Below, piece by piece: positions 39,380 through 49,930 of a stretch of 64,000 nt of DNA. The translations under genes were made by a program, and so were the position numbers. The notes beneath the pieces are model-generated. The model ran no database searches and was not told where the DNA came from. It was given only the letters and a program-made list of their open reading frames with translations. Source of the DNA: Clostridia bacterium (GTDB lineage: Bacteria; Bacillota; Clostridia; Christensenellales; UBA1242). The stretch is taken from NCBI GenBank assembly GCA_900767835.1, contig CAAGAO010000018.1, positions 1 through 64,000 of the forward strand, given 5' to 3'. Within the stretch, counting starts at the first letter, position 1. Each line of letters opens with the position of its first letter.

Positions 39380-42300
39380 ATGAAAAAAAGATATAGCATA
39401 GGGATATTATTATTAATATTATGTATAGGAGCGATATTTTCGGGTTGTGGACCTGATTATAGTTCTCTTTCGCTTTCTTTAAAAGACTCCGAAAGAATCG
39501 AATTGTCTGTAACGGACGAAAAAGTCGACTACTATTTAACAATAAACAATTATTTTAAATTCAATGCAAGTTTCAGTTTTGACTTCGCAAATAGAATAGC
39601 AAAAATAGTTGGTGATGTAGAAAATAAAGGTGATGGTGTATACAAATTCTCGATAGCACCAATAATGGCAGGCAATACAACCTTAACTATAAACTTAAAA
39701 GGTTTAAACAAACCTTTAAATGTGCCTGTTATAATAAGAAAAGATGTTGAGAGTATAAGTGCATTAACAAATGTTTTTGTTAAAAAAGGGCAAAGTTTAA
39801 CATTAAATAATTCATATTTTACTTTTACTCCAGCAGATACAACCGAAAAAGGTTTAACTTATAGTTTATTAGAATCTGAAGATGTAAACTATGCAGAAAA
39901 TGGAGTAACTTTCAATACCGAAACAAATACTTTAATCGTTGCAAATGAATGTACCCTACAAACAATTACGTTGCAAGCAACTAGCACATTTGATGTGAAC
40001 ATTAAAACCAACATAATTATAAAAGTTGTTCAAGAAATTGATGGCGAAACATTAGATATAAAAATTGCATCACAAGATAAAAATAGTGACAATCCAAATA
40101 TCTTTGGTGATTATACTGACCTAACAATAGAGCAACAAGAGCCATATGCTTTAATTGAATTAATAAAAAGTGACGAATACAGTTATCAAAAAAAGATAAG
40201 TATTGATTATAGATGGTTTAATGCGGGCTATACCATTGAAGTAAAAGCATCAAAAATATTAACATTGGGTGGAGATAATGTTCAGACTATAACTTTGAAT
40301 AGAAAATCTGATTTCATTTTATCTGCAAATGATGTAGGAAATGGTAGATTAACGATTAAAATTTATCAAACAGATTTGCCAGAAAACTATAAAGAGTACT
40401 ATATTGATGTTAAAGTTACTTGCAAACCTAAAAATATAACAATTAATGGGCAACTAGATATAGGTCTACAAGAACTATACACAAATAGTAGTGAAGTAAA
40501 AGAATATAAGTTTGGAGTTTCTCCAGAAAAAGCAAACAAAGAAGACTACACATATAAAATAGGCTTTTATAAGAGTATAACAGAAAATATTTCAGGTGTG
40601 TTTGCTGATGATTTTGTTAAATTGGAATCAGCACCAAGCGAGTATATTGATGTTAAATATGGTGGTGCGGAAATTACAAGCGAGGACTTAGGTACACTTG
40701 AATCAAGTTTAACAGTCAAAGCGATAGCATCAACTGACAACTATCAATTAGCAATTAAAATAGTGTGTTATGATAATGATGAAGCAATATGTGAACAAAT
40801 AATTAGAATTAAAGTATATGTTGGAACAACTGAATTTAGAATTAAAGACATATATGAAGATGGTACAATATATATGGCTTTATCAGATGGAAAACAGATA
40901 TTTTATGGAATAGAATATAGCGAAGGCTCAACACCAGGTAAATTAACCATAAATAGTACCGATATTTCAAAAAATGACATATGCGAAATAACTCAAGTAA
41001 GTACAGCAACTGCAAATTTGGAAATTACTCCAAAAGCAACAGGAACACAAGAATTTGTTATTGTAACAGCAAATAAACTTTCAGTTGTATTAAAAGTTGT
41101 GGTGTTCCGTGAAATATTAGAAGATGATTTCATAATGCAAATTGCTGACTCAGCAAATGACTATGTCGCATCTTTTGAACCGGAAGATACAAATTCAACT
41201 CTTAAAAAATTAACGATTAAAGGTTTAAACTCAAGCATAAAATTAACAGACAAAATCAAAAGTGAATATTCAGACTATAACAACTATTCTTATTCATATA
41301 CCTTAAGTTTAAATGATAAAGGTAAAGAGTATTTTGAAATTAATAATAATTCAATTATAACTTCTTTAAAATTTACAAAAGAATTAGATGTAAATACTAA
41401 TAAATATACCGAATTTAGAGTTCCATTATCTGTAAATTTGGTAATAAATACTGTAGATAAAAGTCAAAGCGGTTACACTTTTATGCTAAAAAAAGTGGAT
41501 ATTTTAAAAGATTTTGAAATAAGTCTTTCTTGCGTAAACTATTATAAACAATTAACGCTTTATGCAAGTAAAGAAGTAAACGGCAATCAAAAAACCAGAA
41601 TTTCTAGCATATATAACAAAGGCGATTTGTCATATATTAATCAAAACTTGGCAAATGTATATTTGTTTATTGATTTAGTTCAAAGCGAAGTTGACCAATA
41701 TTCTTTATTAAAAATCACCGATTTTGAATTTAAATCAGGTGTTGAAAAATTTAAGTTGGTTGGCGAAAATACTGTCAAAGTAGGAGATGTAGGATATTTC
41801 TATCCAAGTTCTGAAGTTGTTGACGGGTATTTTGCCACAGGTGAAAACGGCTACATTGGTAGTTTTACATATGATTATGATAGTTTGCGTACCTTAGATA
41901 GTATCAGTATTACTTTAAAAATTGTTGACCCAAATACAAACAAAGAATTTAGTTCAGATGTGCAATTAAACATAGAGAAATATGTAGATGTTGAAAGTAT
42001 TTGGCTTTCAACTCCAGATGATACAATTTATTTAGACAATACTCAAACATATTATCAAAAAACAATCAAAATTCAAGTTGTACCAGCCAATGCAATGTGT
42101 AAAGATTTAGATGTTAAAGTTGAAACAAATGATACAAATTGCTTAGGTGTAGATATAAAAGAAGATTCAATAACATTTACATTCCAAAGTAGTGGTAGCG
42201 GAAGAATACTAATATTCCCAATATCAAAAATGAAAACAAATTCATATCAAGATGAATTTGGTGAGTATTATTATCATTTAACATTAGATTTCGTGTGTGC

Positions 42301-45300
42301 TGATGGTAGAACAGAACAAACTGCAAGGAAAATTTCTTCACTTAAAGATTTAAAATCAATAGAGCCAACCAAACATTACTATATAGATAGTACAATAAAT
42401 TGCCAAGGGGAAGAATTAGACTTACAATATTTAACATCAGGTTCAATTCGTGGAACTTTCTTGTATGAAACCAATGAAGATGGAACATATAACACTGATT
42501 TTGATAATGCACAACAAATTGGAAGTATTATTAATTTTAAAATAAATAATAATGGCGATAACAATTTTGGTATATTTAGAAAAATAAGTGCAGAAGCAAA
42601 AGTATATAACTTGAGTTTAAATGGCTTCTTTAATGAAAATATAGAATTAAACACTTCAGCAAACATAGGCATTCTTTGTGGAATAAATGAAGGCACTATT
42701 AAAAATGTGACAATAACCATAAGCCAAAGCAATTCAGTTACAATATCAAATGTTGGTACGGAATCAACAATTACAGTCAATTTTGGTCTAGTTGCAGGTG
42801 TTAACACAAATAAAATTATTGTTGATAAAAATAGCAAAAACTATACATTACTTGCGAACAATACGAAAGAAAATCTGTTATCAATTAATTTTGTAAGTGA
42901 AAATGATTCACAAATCACATCATACTTTGGAGCAATTGCTGGTAATAATAGTGGAGAAATTAAACAAGAATTGCCAGAAACATTTATTACAATAGGTTTA
43001 TATGGTGTTACAACTAATGTTTATGTAAATTCTAATGCAAACTATATTTCGGGTGCCGTTGGTTATAATACGGGCAATGTTACTGGACTTAAAATATATG
43101 GTGAAATTAAAGGCTTTATAACAAAAGATGACCAAGCAGAAAGCACATCAAAATTTGTTGCAGGTGTTATAGGTTATGCGAATGGTGGCAATGTTTCAAA
43201 CAACATTTCAAGAATGTTTGTAAGAGGCAAACAAACAGTATCAGGTTTCGTTGGAGAAATTGGTAAAACAAATGTACCAACCTTTGCAAATAATAAAGTA
43301 CAAGCAATAGATGATGGAACAAGACAAGGTATTGACGCAACACTTATATTGGCATATGGAGATTCATCTAGTGATAGAGCAAAAGTGGTTGCAAGTAATA
43401 TTGTTGAAACAACAATAGAAACCTACTTTGACCGTATGTTGCCAGTAGATTTAGTTGCAAAACTTACTGGATATGATTACTCAAACGGTTTAAATATAGA
43501 CCTTGCAAATAGTGGTATAACATATCAAATAGTTGATTCTTTAAATAAAGATTACTATTATGGTGAAATGATTGTTTTGGATAAAGATAATCAATCAATA
43601 ATAAAATTAGACTATAAAAAAGCGTTTACAAGAGGTGAAGAAGATAAGTTTGTAACAGATTCATTAATTACAAACTTCATACTTTCTGCGTATATGCAGG
43701 CGGAAGATGAAAATAATCAAACATATATTCAAAATATATTAGATACAAAATCATTATTAGGATATGCAAACATAATAACCACAGATTCAAAAATAAAAGA
43801 ATTTAACATAGAGATTCTCTCACCTTTAAGTGCAAGACTTGAAAATTTTGGTAAAAATGTTGTTATATTAAATATAGGAAACTTTAGCATTGTAATCAGT
43901 AGTAGTTTGAATTATAAGAACAAAGTTAATTTAAGTATGTACATTACTAACTACTATGATGATGTAAAAATGTATTCAGACAAAGCGTTAACAAGAGAAA
44001 TTACCGAAATTGAATTAATTAATAAAAAGACAACAATAGTATATTTTAGTTTGTATTCAAATATGTACAATTATAAAAATACACCAATCAAACTAAAACG
44101 AAATACTGAAGTTACTTTTGATATAGAAGTACAAAATACAAACTTAAGTGCCGAAATACAAAACCAAACAGCATATGTTAAAACAATAGGTACAGACATT
44201 AATACGTTTACTTCAACATTAGTAGTTACTACAAAATATATTCTAGACAATAATACATATTTTAAAAATCCAGATAGATTTGTAAATTATGCAAATAATT
44301 ACAAAATTTATGCATTTGTAAGTACAAATGAGTCGTTAGACAAAAAGAGTTATAATGTAATTGCTCTAACTGGTATAGAAGATATTAAACTAAGCAAGTC
44401 AATTATTGAAGCCGAGCCAAGTGATAGTATTGAAGTTGATGTTACATACATAACATATAACTCTCAAGATAAAATAATACCAGAACTTAGAATTTACGAA
44501 AACCAAATAAATAATAAATATAAAATTTATACATACAACGAAGAAACAGGCTTGTTTGTAAATGAATATGATGAAATTTTATTTAAACTAACTTTAGGCG
44601 AAGTTGAAACTTTAGCAAATGGTAGATTAAGTCAAAGTTACATTTTAAAGATGCCAATAGATTCGGACTTTAATTTAGATGTTTATAATTATTTACTAAA
44701 TAAAAGAATAGAGTTAATATTTACTTCTGTAAATTCAAGCAATGAATCAGCAACTTTAATTCTTCAATACAAGGCAGAAACCATATCATCTGTATTAATT
44801 AATAATTACAGTAAAGAAAATAATACAGGTATGGTAGTTACTGAAAATAATGTAAGAAAAGTAATGGTTGACAAAATGTTGTACTCAGGTATGCAAACTG
44901 CAACAGGCGAAATAAATGTATTAAATGCATACATTTACACCAAACTTAGCGAATTTGAGTATGTTGATGTTACAATGCAATTAGGAACAGAGGGTGGATA
45001 TTTAGGTTATCTTGAATACTCAGAAGATGAAGAATCAATAGGAACAGTCTCAACAAAAGCGGTTTACACATCAATAACAAATGGTGCAAACATAAGAATA
45101 TATAAAGAAGATATAAAGGCAGATAAAATAAATAATTATTTAGTTCTTGGGATTATATATAGAATTCCAAAAACAGTGGCTGATGGCACAATTGTCCCAA
45201 TCACATATACTTTCTACTCACAAAACCACACTCCTTTTGTTGAATCAATCAACTTATTGGCAAAATTAGAAAATCAAGTTTCGTTTGAAATTGCAAACAA

Positions 45301-48300
45301 AGATGCAATTGAAGAGATTGATGATACAAAAATATACAATGTTGCAAGAGGTGTGACTTATCTATTAAATCCAACTATAGTTGGTTTTACTGAAGACGAA
45401 GCAGTTTTTGAAACATCAAATGCAAATATTGCAAAAGTAACAAAAGAAAGAGGAAGTTATTATTTAACTATTTCAGATGCAAATATTAATTATGGAAATA
45501 ATCAATATTATGAAATTACAATTCGTTCATATGGACAAAAGACAAATGCTGGTTCAACAATTAATTCAACAATAAAGACAACAAAACTTCACATTTATGA
45601 AGTTCTTGTAAATGAAGATGAATTGTTTGTTGATGATGGAATAGCCATAAAAATGTTAGCAACGGTTGACATAAAGAATATAATTGCAAATAAAATTCAG
45701 TATGAGTATGCAAAAATCAACTCAAAAATTTTACAAGAATTTAAACAATCATTCTTAAATAATACAAATATTTATTTCGAAGATGAAAATGGTGTAAGCC
45801 ATAAGTTTGTAAGTGGTTTATTACTAAAAACAGACGACTACATTTTGGAATGTGTCACAGAAAACAACGAATTAATATGTCATTTTAAAGCATTAAAAAT
45901 GGGCGATCCTTGTGATTATAGATTTAAAGTTGAGTATATAGTAGGATATAGTAAAGGCGTTCCTCAAATAGAAAAAATAACTAATACTAGTTCAAACATT
46001 TACGAAAAATCCTTTACTGTAAGTTCATATATATCTACAACAGAAGATAAACCTGCTCCAATCTTTACATATGAAGATATGTTGGATATGAAAGATGGCG
46101 AATATTATAAACAGGTAGAAGACATCACAATTAAAGCGAGCGAATTAAAAATGCTAACGGTTTCGCCAAAAATGTTTGATGGTAATGGACATAAAATTAC
46201 AATCACATCAGGTATGGTCAATTTTGAACTAGATTCAAGTTCAGATTTTGCATTGTTTAAAACCTTAAATGAAGATTGTATAATTAAGAATATTTCATTA
46301 GAAATAACAGGTAATTTAAATTTAACTTTAAATAACTATATTAATACTTCTGGTGCAAATATTGCATTACTAGTTGCTGAAAATAATGGTATTATAACGA
46401 ACTGCTCAATAAAATCAACAAACGCAGTAGTTGTAGATATTATAGGTGTTTTGGCTATTATGGAAAAATCATACCTTGCATCAATAAGCGCTGTTAATAC
46501 TGGTTATATTACAAATTGCCAAGTGGAATGTAATATGACAGCAAGTGGTGCTTCACTAGCGGGGGTTGTTGCTGATAATAGAGGCTCTATTTCAAGCACA
46601 TATATTAAAAATTCAAGAATATATAATACAACATCAATCACAAGTGATAATATTTCAACTGGTGGCTTTGTGTGTACAAACTCTGGTAAAATATTTATGT
46701 GCTATATAGAAGGTGCAACCACTACATCAAGAATTTATTGTGATTATCCAAATGGCGATTATTCTTTAACATCTAAAATTATATACACATCAACAAAAAC
46801 GGCAGGTTTCGTTTATGAAAATACAGGTGAAATATCCGATTGTTATTCAAATATACCAATCGTTTCAACAAATGAAAGCAGTGGCTTTGTTGCAAATGCA
46901 AAAGGCGGGAAAATTGTAAGAGTATTCTCACTAAGTAAGTTAAAACAACAAGATACATTAAACTTTGGTTTTGTTGCAAACATTGACCAAAATGAAGATG
47001 TGTTGTTTGAAGATTGTTTCTTTATTATTCAAGAGGGTTTTATAAACTATAACACTTCAACAACAAACTATAAATATAACGAAATAAATAAAACTTATAT
47101 TTCTGTTATAGATGGAATTGAACCATTATCAATTGCAGACTTTAATATTACTATAAAAGACAAAACAACCAACAAATATGTAGTAAGCAATGAAAGATTT
47201 AAATCATTCTTGATTGATGAAACAAATGCTTTACACGGGGTATGGTTCTTTGCTTTTAACGAAGATAAAGAAGATTCATCTGCTTTTGATTTCAGTACAT
47301 ATAATTGTGAAGTTGACGGAATGGAAGATGCAAATGGCAATTCTATTTCGTTCACTGCAAGAAGATTACAATTAGTTGCTCCAAACTTAAAAGCTTATGC
47401 AAAAGAAGATTTTGTTTTAGCCGAAGGTGGAAGTATTAACGCGGGCGAGTATACCTATGTTCAATCAAAAGATGCAGATGTTAAAGGTAGTAAAACTAAC
47501 CCATATTTAATATCTACAGCAAAAGAGTTTGAAGAATATTGTAATCAAATAAAAGGTGCTCGATATGAATATTTTAGGTTAATTTGTGATATAGATTACA
47601 CAAAAGAAGATATATATGCATCAAAACTATATGATAAATCATTGGTTGGTTATTTTGATGGGAATGGTTTTAGTATTTCAAACTACTCGGTGAACTCAAT
47701 TACTTCTAATTTAACCGCAGGACTATTTGCTCAAATAGGTGCCAATGCATTGCAAATATCTTGTTTGAAAAATACTACATTTGTTCCAGCATATGTCAAC
47801 CTACCAAATAGTGTTTATGTCGGTGGTGTTGCGGGTACGGTTGCAAATGCAGATGTGTACAATGTTTCAATTAATGCAAAAGATGTAATAGTTGTAGGAA
47901 GCAATATAGTTGGTGGCTTATTCGGTAGAACGGCAGGACAAACAAATCTCGCAATGATATATTCAAACATTTCAGCCAAAGCAACGGCATATAATTCAAT
48001 TGCTTTAAAATCATTCACAGAAATAGATACTTTGGTAAAAAATATAACTTTAAATGCTACTGCATCAAACAAATCAGAAGTGTCATATTCAGGTGCAATT
48101 ATAGGCTATGTTGATGGCTTATCAAATATAGAACAAATTGAAATTGGCGGAAACGCAAGAGTATTAGGTATGATTTCAGGTCTTATGTTTGGTTGCATTG
48201 GTGGATTGGCAAAAGTAAGTGATTTTAATTTAGAATTAAATTCTTACAATAACCAAATTATCTCATATGCATTTGGTGGATATATTGCTGGCGAAGTTGT

Positions 48301-49150
48301 CGGTACTGTGTCAAACTTTAGTATAAATTCAAATATAATTAACTATAATTTGTTTAGTACATATCCAATTACTCCAGTAGCAATTGGTGGTGTTGCTGGA
48401 TTGGCAAACGAAGCAAAAATCAAAAATATGACATCTAATCAAGGATATGCAATAATAGGTGCAAGAATTGTTGGTGTTGACAATAGTGGATATTTAATGG
48501 TCCACAATCCTTATATTGCAAGATATATTGGTGGTATTGCTGGTTATGCTAAAAATATTATATTTGACACCATAAATATTGGAAACGAAGATGATACAAA
48601 AATAGGTTTAGCTTTAATGGGTGGCAACTATGTTGGTGGTGTTGCTGGTTATATTGCTGGTAGTATAAATAGCAAGACTAACAAATTACAATCAGATATC
48701 AATCATGTAAAAATAAACCTAATAGGTCAAAAAGAGTATATAAATGAAAATGAAGAAACAACAACCGACTACTTGTATCTTTCATACATAAGCAGTGCAA
48801 TAGGTGAGGATATAGAAACTAAACCAAGTATGCTACAGTACCTAGGCTTGCTATATGGTGCTACTCCAATAAGTAATAATGGATATTACAACTTAAATAA
48901 AGCAGAAGAAAATATTGTTTCAGTTGGAACAGATTTAAAATTTGTATATGCAGAATATGGTTTAGATTTATCAGAGGGAAAACGAAAAGTAACCTTGAAG
49001 AACTTAGCAAATGCCTTTAATATATATGGGTTAAAATCAGATACTGAAAATATAACAAAGTGTAAAAATAGGACATATCTACGAGCAATTAACCTAAAAG
49101 ATAATCAATCTGAAGATTTAACTTTAAGTGAAATAGAAAATTTTAAGTAG
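39380..49150 (+). CDS. Giant GLUG-repeat surface lipoprotein (3,256 residues)
   Basis: This second giant lipoprotein is built like its upstream neighbour: signal peptide with lipobox FSGC (lipid on C23), Ig-like beta domains up to about residue 960, then GLUG-like blocks near residues 1097-1270, 2331-2500 and 2814-3095 (for example VGGVAGTVANADVYNVS, IGGIAGYAKN). Between the first and second blocks lies a long beta-rich region without clear repeats. Shared phrases such as DFALFKTL and GNGHKITI/GNNHTIHI mark it as a paralogue, probably from an old duplication, since DNA identity is low. A GGAGAGA ribosome site precedes the ATG. No membrane segment or sortase signal is seen at the C-terminus. 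A strong terminator follows. Confidence 0.9.
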   Translation: MKKRYSIGILLLILCIGAIFSGCGPDYSSLSLSLKDSERIELSVTDEKVDYYLTINNYFKFNASFSFDFANRIAKIVGDVENKGDGVYKFSIAPIMAGNTTLTINLKGLNKPLNVPVIIRKDVESISALTNVFVKKGQSLTLNNSYFTFTPADTTEKGLTYSLLESEDVNYAENGVTFNTETNTLIVANECTLQTITLQATSTFDVNIKTNIIIKVVQEIDGETLDIKIASQDKNSDNPNIFGDYTDLTIEQQEPYALIELIKSDEYSYQKKISIDYRWFNAGYTIEVKASKILTLGGDNVQTITLNRKSDFILSANDVGNGRLTIKIYQTDLPENYKEYYIDVKVTCKPKNITINGQLDIGLQELYTNSSEVKEYKFGVSPEKANKEDYTYKIGFYKSITENISGVFADDFVKLESAPSEYIDVKYGGAEITSEDLGTLESSLTVKAIASTDNYQLAIKIVCYDNDEAICEQIIRIKVYVGTTEFRIKDIYEDGTIYMALSDGKQIFYGIEYSEGSTPGKLTINSTDISKNDICEITQVSTATANLEITPKATGTQEFVIVTANKLSVVLKVVVFREILEDDFIMQIADSANDYVASFEPEDTNSTLKKLTIKGLNSSIKLTDKIKSEYSDYNNYSYSYTLSLNDKGKEYFEINNNSIITSLKFTKELDVNTNKYTEFRVPLSVNLVINTVDKSQSGYTFMLKKVDILKDFEISLSCVNYYKQLTLYASKEVNGNQKTRISSIYNKGDLSYINQNLANVYLFIDLVQSEVDQYSLLKITDFEFKSGVEKFKLVGENTVKVGDVGYFYPSSEVVDGYFATGENGYIGSFTYDYDSLRTLDSISITLKIVDPNTNKEFSSDVQLNIEKYVDVESIWLSTPDDTIYLDNTQTYYQKTIKIQVVPANAMCKDLDVKVETNDTNCLGVDIKEDSITFTFQSSGSGRILIFPISKMKTNSYQDEFGEYYYHLTLDFVCADGRTEQTARKISSLKDLKSIEPTKHYYIDSTINCQGEELDLQYLTSGSIRGTFLYETNEDGTYNTDFDNAQQIGSIINFKINNNGDNNFGIFRKISAEAKVYNLSLNGFFNENIELNTSANIGILCGINEGTIKNVTITISQSNSVTISNVGTESTITVNFGLVAGVNTNKIIVDKNSKNYTLLANNTKENLLSINFVSENDSQITSYFGAIAGNNSGEIKQELPETFITIGLYGVTTNVYVNSNANYISGAVGYNTGNVTGLKIYGEIKGFITKDDQAESTSKFVAGVIGYANGGNVSNNISRMFVRGKQTVSGFVGEIGKTNVPTFANNKVQAIDDGTRQGIDATLILAYGDSSSDRAKVVASNIVETTIETYFDRMLPVDLVAKLTGYDYSNGLNIDLANSGITYQIVDSLNKDYYYGEMIVLDKDNQSIIKLDYKKAFTRGEEDKFVTDSLITNFILSAYMQAEDENNQTYIQNILDTKSLLGYANIITTDSKIKEFNIEILSPLSARLENFGKNVVILNIGNFSIVISSSLNYKNKVNLSMYITNYYDDVKMYSDKALTREITEIELINKKTTIVYFSLYSNMYNYKNTPIKLKRNTEVTFDIEVQNTNLSAEIQNQTAYVKTIGTDINTFTSTLVVTTKYILDNNTYFKNPDRFVNYANNYKIYAFVSTNESLDKKSYNVIALTGIEDIKLSKSIIEAEPSDSIEVDVTYITYNSQDKIIPELRIYENQINNKYKIYTYNEETGLFVNEYDEILFKLTLGEVETLANGRLSQSYILKMPIDSDFNLDVYNYLLNKRIELIFTSVNSSNESATLILQYKAETISSVLINNYSKENNTGMVVTENNVRKVMVDKMLYSGMQTATGEINVLNAYIYTKLSEFEYVDVTMQLGTEGGYLGYLEYSEDEESIGTVSTKAVYTSITNGANIRIYKEDIKADKINNYLVLGIIYRIPKTVADGTIVPITYTFYSQNHTPFVESINLLAKLENQVSFEIANKDAIEEIDDTKIYNVARGVTYLLNPTIVGFTEDEAVFETSNANIAKVTKERGSYYLTISDANINYGNNQYYEITIRSYGQKTNAGSTINSTIKTTKLHIYEVLVNEDELFVDDGIAIKMLATVDIKNIIANKIQYEYAKINSKILQEFKQSFLNNTNIYFEDENGVSHKFVSGLLLKTDDYILECVTENNELICHFKALKMGDPCDYRFKVEYIVGYSKGVPQIEKITNTSSNIYEKSFTVSSYISTTEDKPAPIFTYEDMLDMKDGEYYKQVEDITIKASELKMLTVSPKMFDGNGHKITITSGMVNFELDSSSDFALFKTLNEDCIIKNISLEITGNLNLTLNNYINTSGANIALLVAENNGIITNCSIKSTNAVVVDIIGVLAIMEKSYLASISAVNTGYITNCQVECNMTASGASLAGVVADNRGSISSTYIKNSRIYNTTSITSDNISTGGFVCTNSGKIFMCYIEGATTTSRIYCDYPNGDYSLTSKIIYTSTKTAGFVYENTGEISDCYSNIPIVSTNESSGFVANAKGGKIVRVFSLSKLKQQDTLNFGFVANIDQNEDVLFEDCFFIIQEGFINYNTSTTNYKYNEINKTYISVIDGIEPLSIADFNITIKDKTTNKYVVSNERFKSFLIDETNALHGVWFFAFNEDKEDSSAFDFSTYNCEVDGMEDANGNSISFTARRLQLVAPNLKAYAKEDFVLAEGGSINAGEYTYVQSKDADVKGSKTNPYLISTAKEFEEYCNQIKGARYEYFRLICDIDYTKEDIYASKLYDKSLVGYFDGNGFSISNYSVNSITSNLTAGLFAQIGANALQISCLKNTTFVPAYVNLPNSVYVGGVAGTVANADVYNVSINAKDVIVVGSNIVGGLFGRTAGQTNLAMIYSNISAKATAYNSIALKSFTEIDTLVKNITLNATASNKSEVSYSGAIIGYVDGLSNIEQIEIGGNARVLGMISGLMFGCIGGLAKVSDFNLELNSYNNQIISYAFGGYIAGEVVGTVSNFSINSNIINYNLFSTYPITPVAIGGVAGLANEAKIKNMTSNQGYAIIGARIVGVDNSGYLMVHNPYIARYIGGIAGYAKNIIFDTINIGNEDDTKIGLALMGGNYVGGVAGYIAGSINSKTNKLQSDINHVKINLIGQKEYINENEETTTDYLYLSYISSAIGEDIETKPSMLQYLGLLYGATPISNNGYYNLNKAEENIVSVGTDLKFVYAEYGLDLSEGKRKVTLKNLANAFNIYGLKSDTENITKCKNRTYLRAINLKDNQSEDLTLSEIENFK

Positions 49151-49153
49151 TCT

Positions 49154-49239
49154 TCTTGAGACTTTAAAATGGTAATTGTATAGGCAAGATGCAATATATA
49201 CGCTATATAACATTATTAGCATTTTCTTAAGACTTTAAA
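49154..49239 (+). repeat. Imperfect 15-bp direct repeat
   Basis: TCTTGAGACTTTAAA (49154-49168) recurs with one change as TCTTAAGACTTTAAA (49225-49239) directly after the second giant gene. Its meaning is unknown; it may be debris of a small insertion. The rest of this 400-bp gene-free stretch holds the two terminators listed next. Confidence 0.4.
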
Positions 49240-49268
49240 TATTGTGGCTTGTTTAGTTTATGTTTCTA

Positions 49269-49314
49269 AAAAGCGAGGAGAATTTGTGTGTGGGCACAAA
49301 TTCTCCTCGCTTTT
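49269..49314 (+). terminator. Strong terminator after the giant genes
   Basis: A perfect 20-bp stem (AAAAGCGAGGAGAATTTGTG with its complement) has a six-base loop; A- and T-rich ends let it act in both directions. Confidence 0.88.
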
Positions 49315-49481
49315 GTATGTTTTTATGCAAAAAGAAGATAATAGAAACATTAAATATTATTATTCATATTTATAAATGAGTTATTGATAATATAAGTTTA
49401 CAACTATGTTTAGTACGATAAAATAAAGTAACTTAAAAGGAAAAAACAACATTTAAAATTGTGTTATTCATATGGCATAAA

Positions 49482-49533
49482 AAAGAGCAAAAAACAAATA
49501 GCAATATGCAAATTGCTTAGTTTTTTGCTCTTT
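49482..49533 (-). terminator. Terminator of spoVG
   Basis: AAAGAGCAAAAAAC pairs with GTTTTTTGCTCTTT around a 24-nt loop, 25 bp beyond the spoVG stop codon on the minus strand; the minus-strand transcript ends in a U-rich run. Confidence 0.75.
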
Positions 49534-49557
49534 ATATTAAAAATCAATATTTAATAA

Positions 49558-49821
49558 TTACTCTCTTGGAGTTGCTTTATATGCTTCAATAACTTGAGCG
49601 GAAATAGCTTCACGAGTTTCAGTGTTGATTGGGTGAACTATATCTTTAAATTCTCCGTCTGGAGTTTTTTTAGATGGCATAGAAATAAAGTAGCCTTCTT
49701 TTCCTTCAATAACTTTAATGTCGTGTACTACGAAGCAATCATCAATAGTAATAGATGCAACTGCTTTAAGTTTGCTGTCCTCTTTGTCAACAAGTCTAAT
49801 TCTAATGTCAGAAATTTTCAA
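49558..49821 (-). CDS. spoVG: Septation/sporulation regulator SpoVG
   Basis: This 87-residue protein is the conserved nucleic-acid-binding SpoVG, which affects septum placement, cortex formation and gene expression in Firmicutes. The family sequence starts MKISDIRIRLVDKEDSKLKA and continues with ASITIDDCFVVHDIKVIEG and the FISMPSKKTPDGEFKD segment. The start is TTG, behind a GGAAGG ribosome site on the minus strand. It is divergent from murC. A SigA-type promoter and a terminator flank it. In B. subtilis spoVG is driven by sigma-H, and no such box was obvious here. Confidence 0.96.
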   Translation of the reverse strand: MKISDIRIRLVDKEDSKLKAVASITIDDCFVVHDIKVIEGKEGYFISMPSKKTPDGEFKDIVHPINTETREAISAQVIEAYKATPRE

Positions 49822-49869
49822 GTTTGTATACCTTCCTTTTTAATTATTGCTATATTTTCAAGCAATGTT

Positions 49870-49897
49870 ATTTTAGCATATATGAAAAAAATTTCAA
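49870..49897 (-). promoter_or_regulatory. SigA-type promoter of spoVG
   Basis: On minus, TTGAAA and TAAAAT are 16 bp apart, about 50 nt upstream of the spoVG start, in the divergent spoVG/murC region. Confidence 0.55.
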
Positions 49898-49930
49898 AAC
49901 AATTTACAAAATTTTTTCATATATATTGAT

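Noticed and set aside
20278..49150. Many minus-strand and frame-shifted reading frames inside the giant genes
   Set aside because: All are shadows of the two long frames; none has a ribosome site or known domain.
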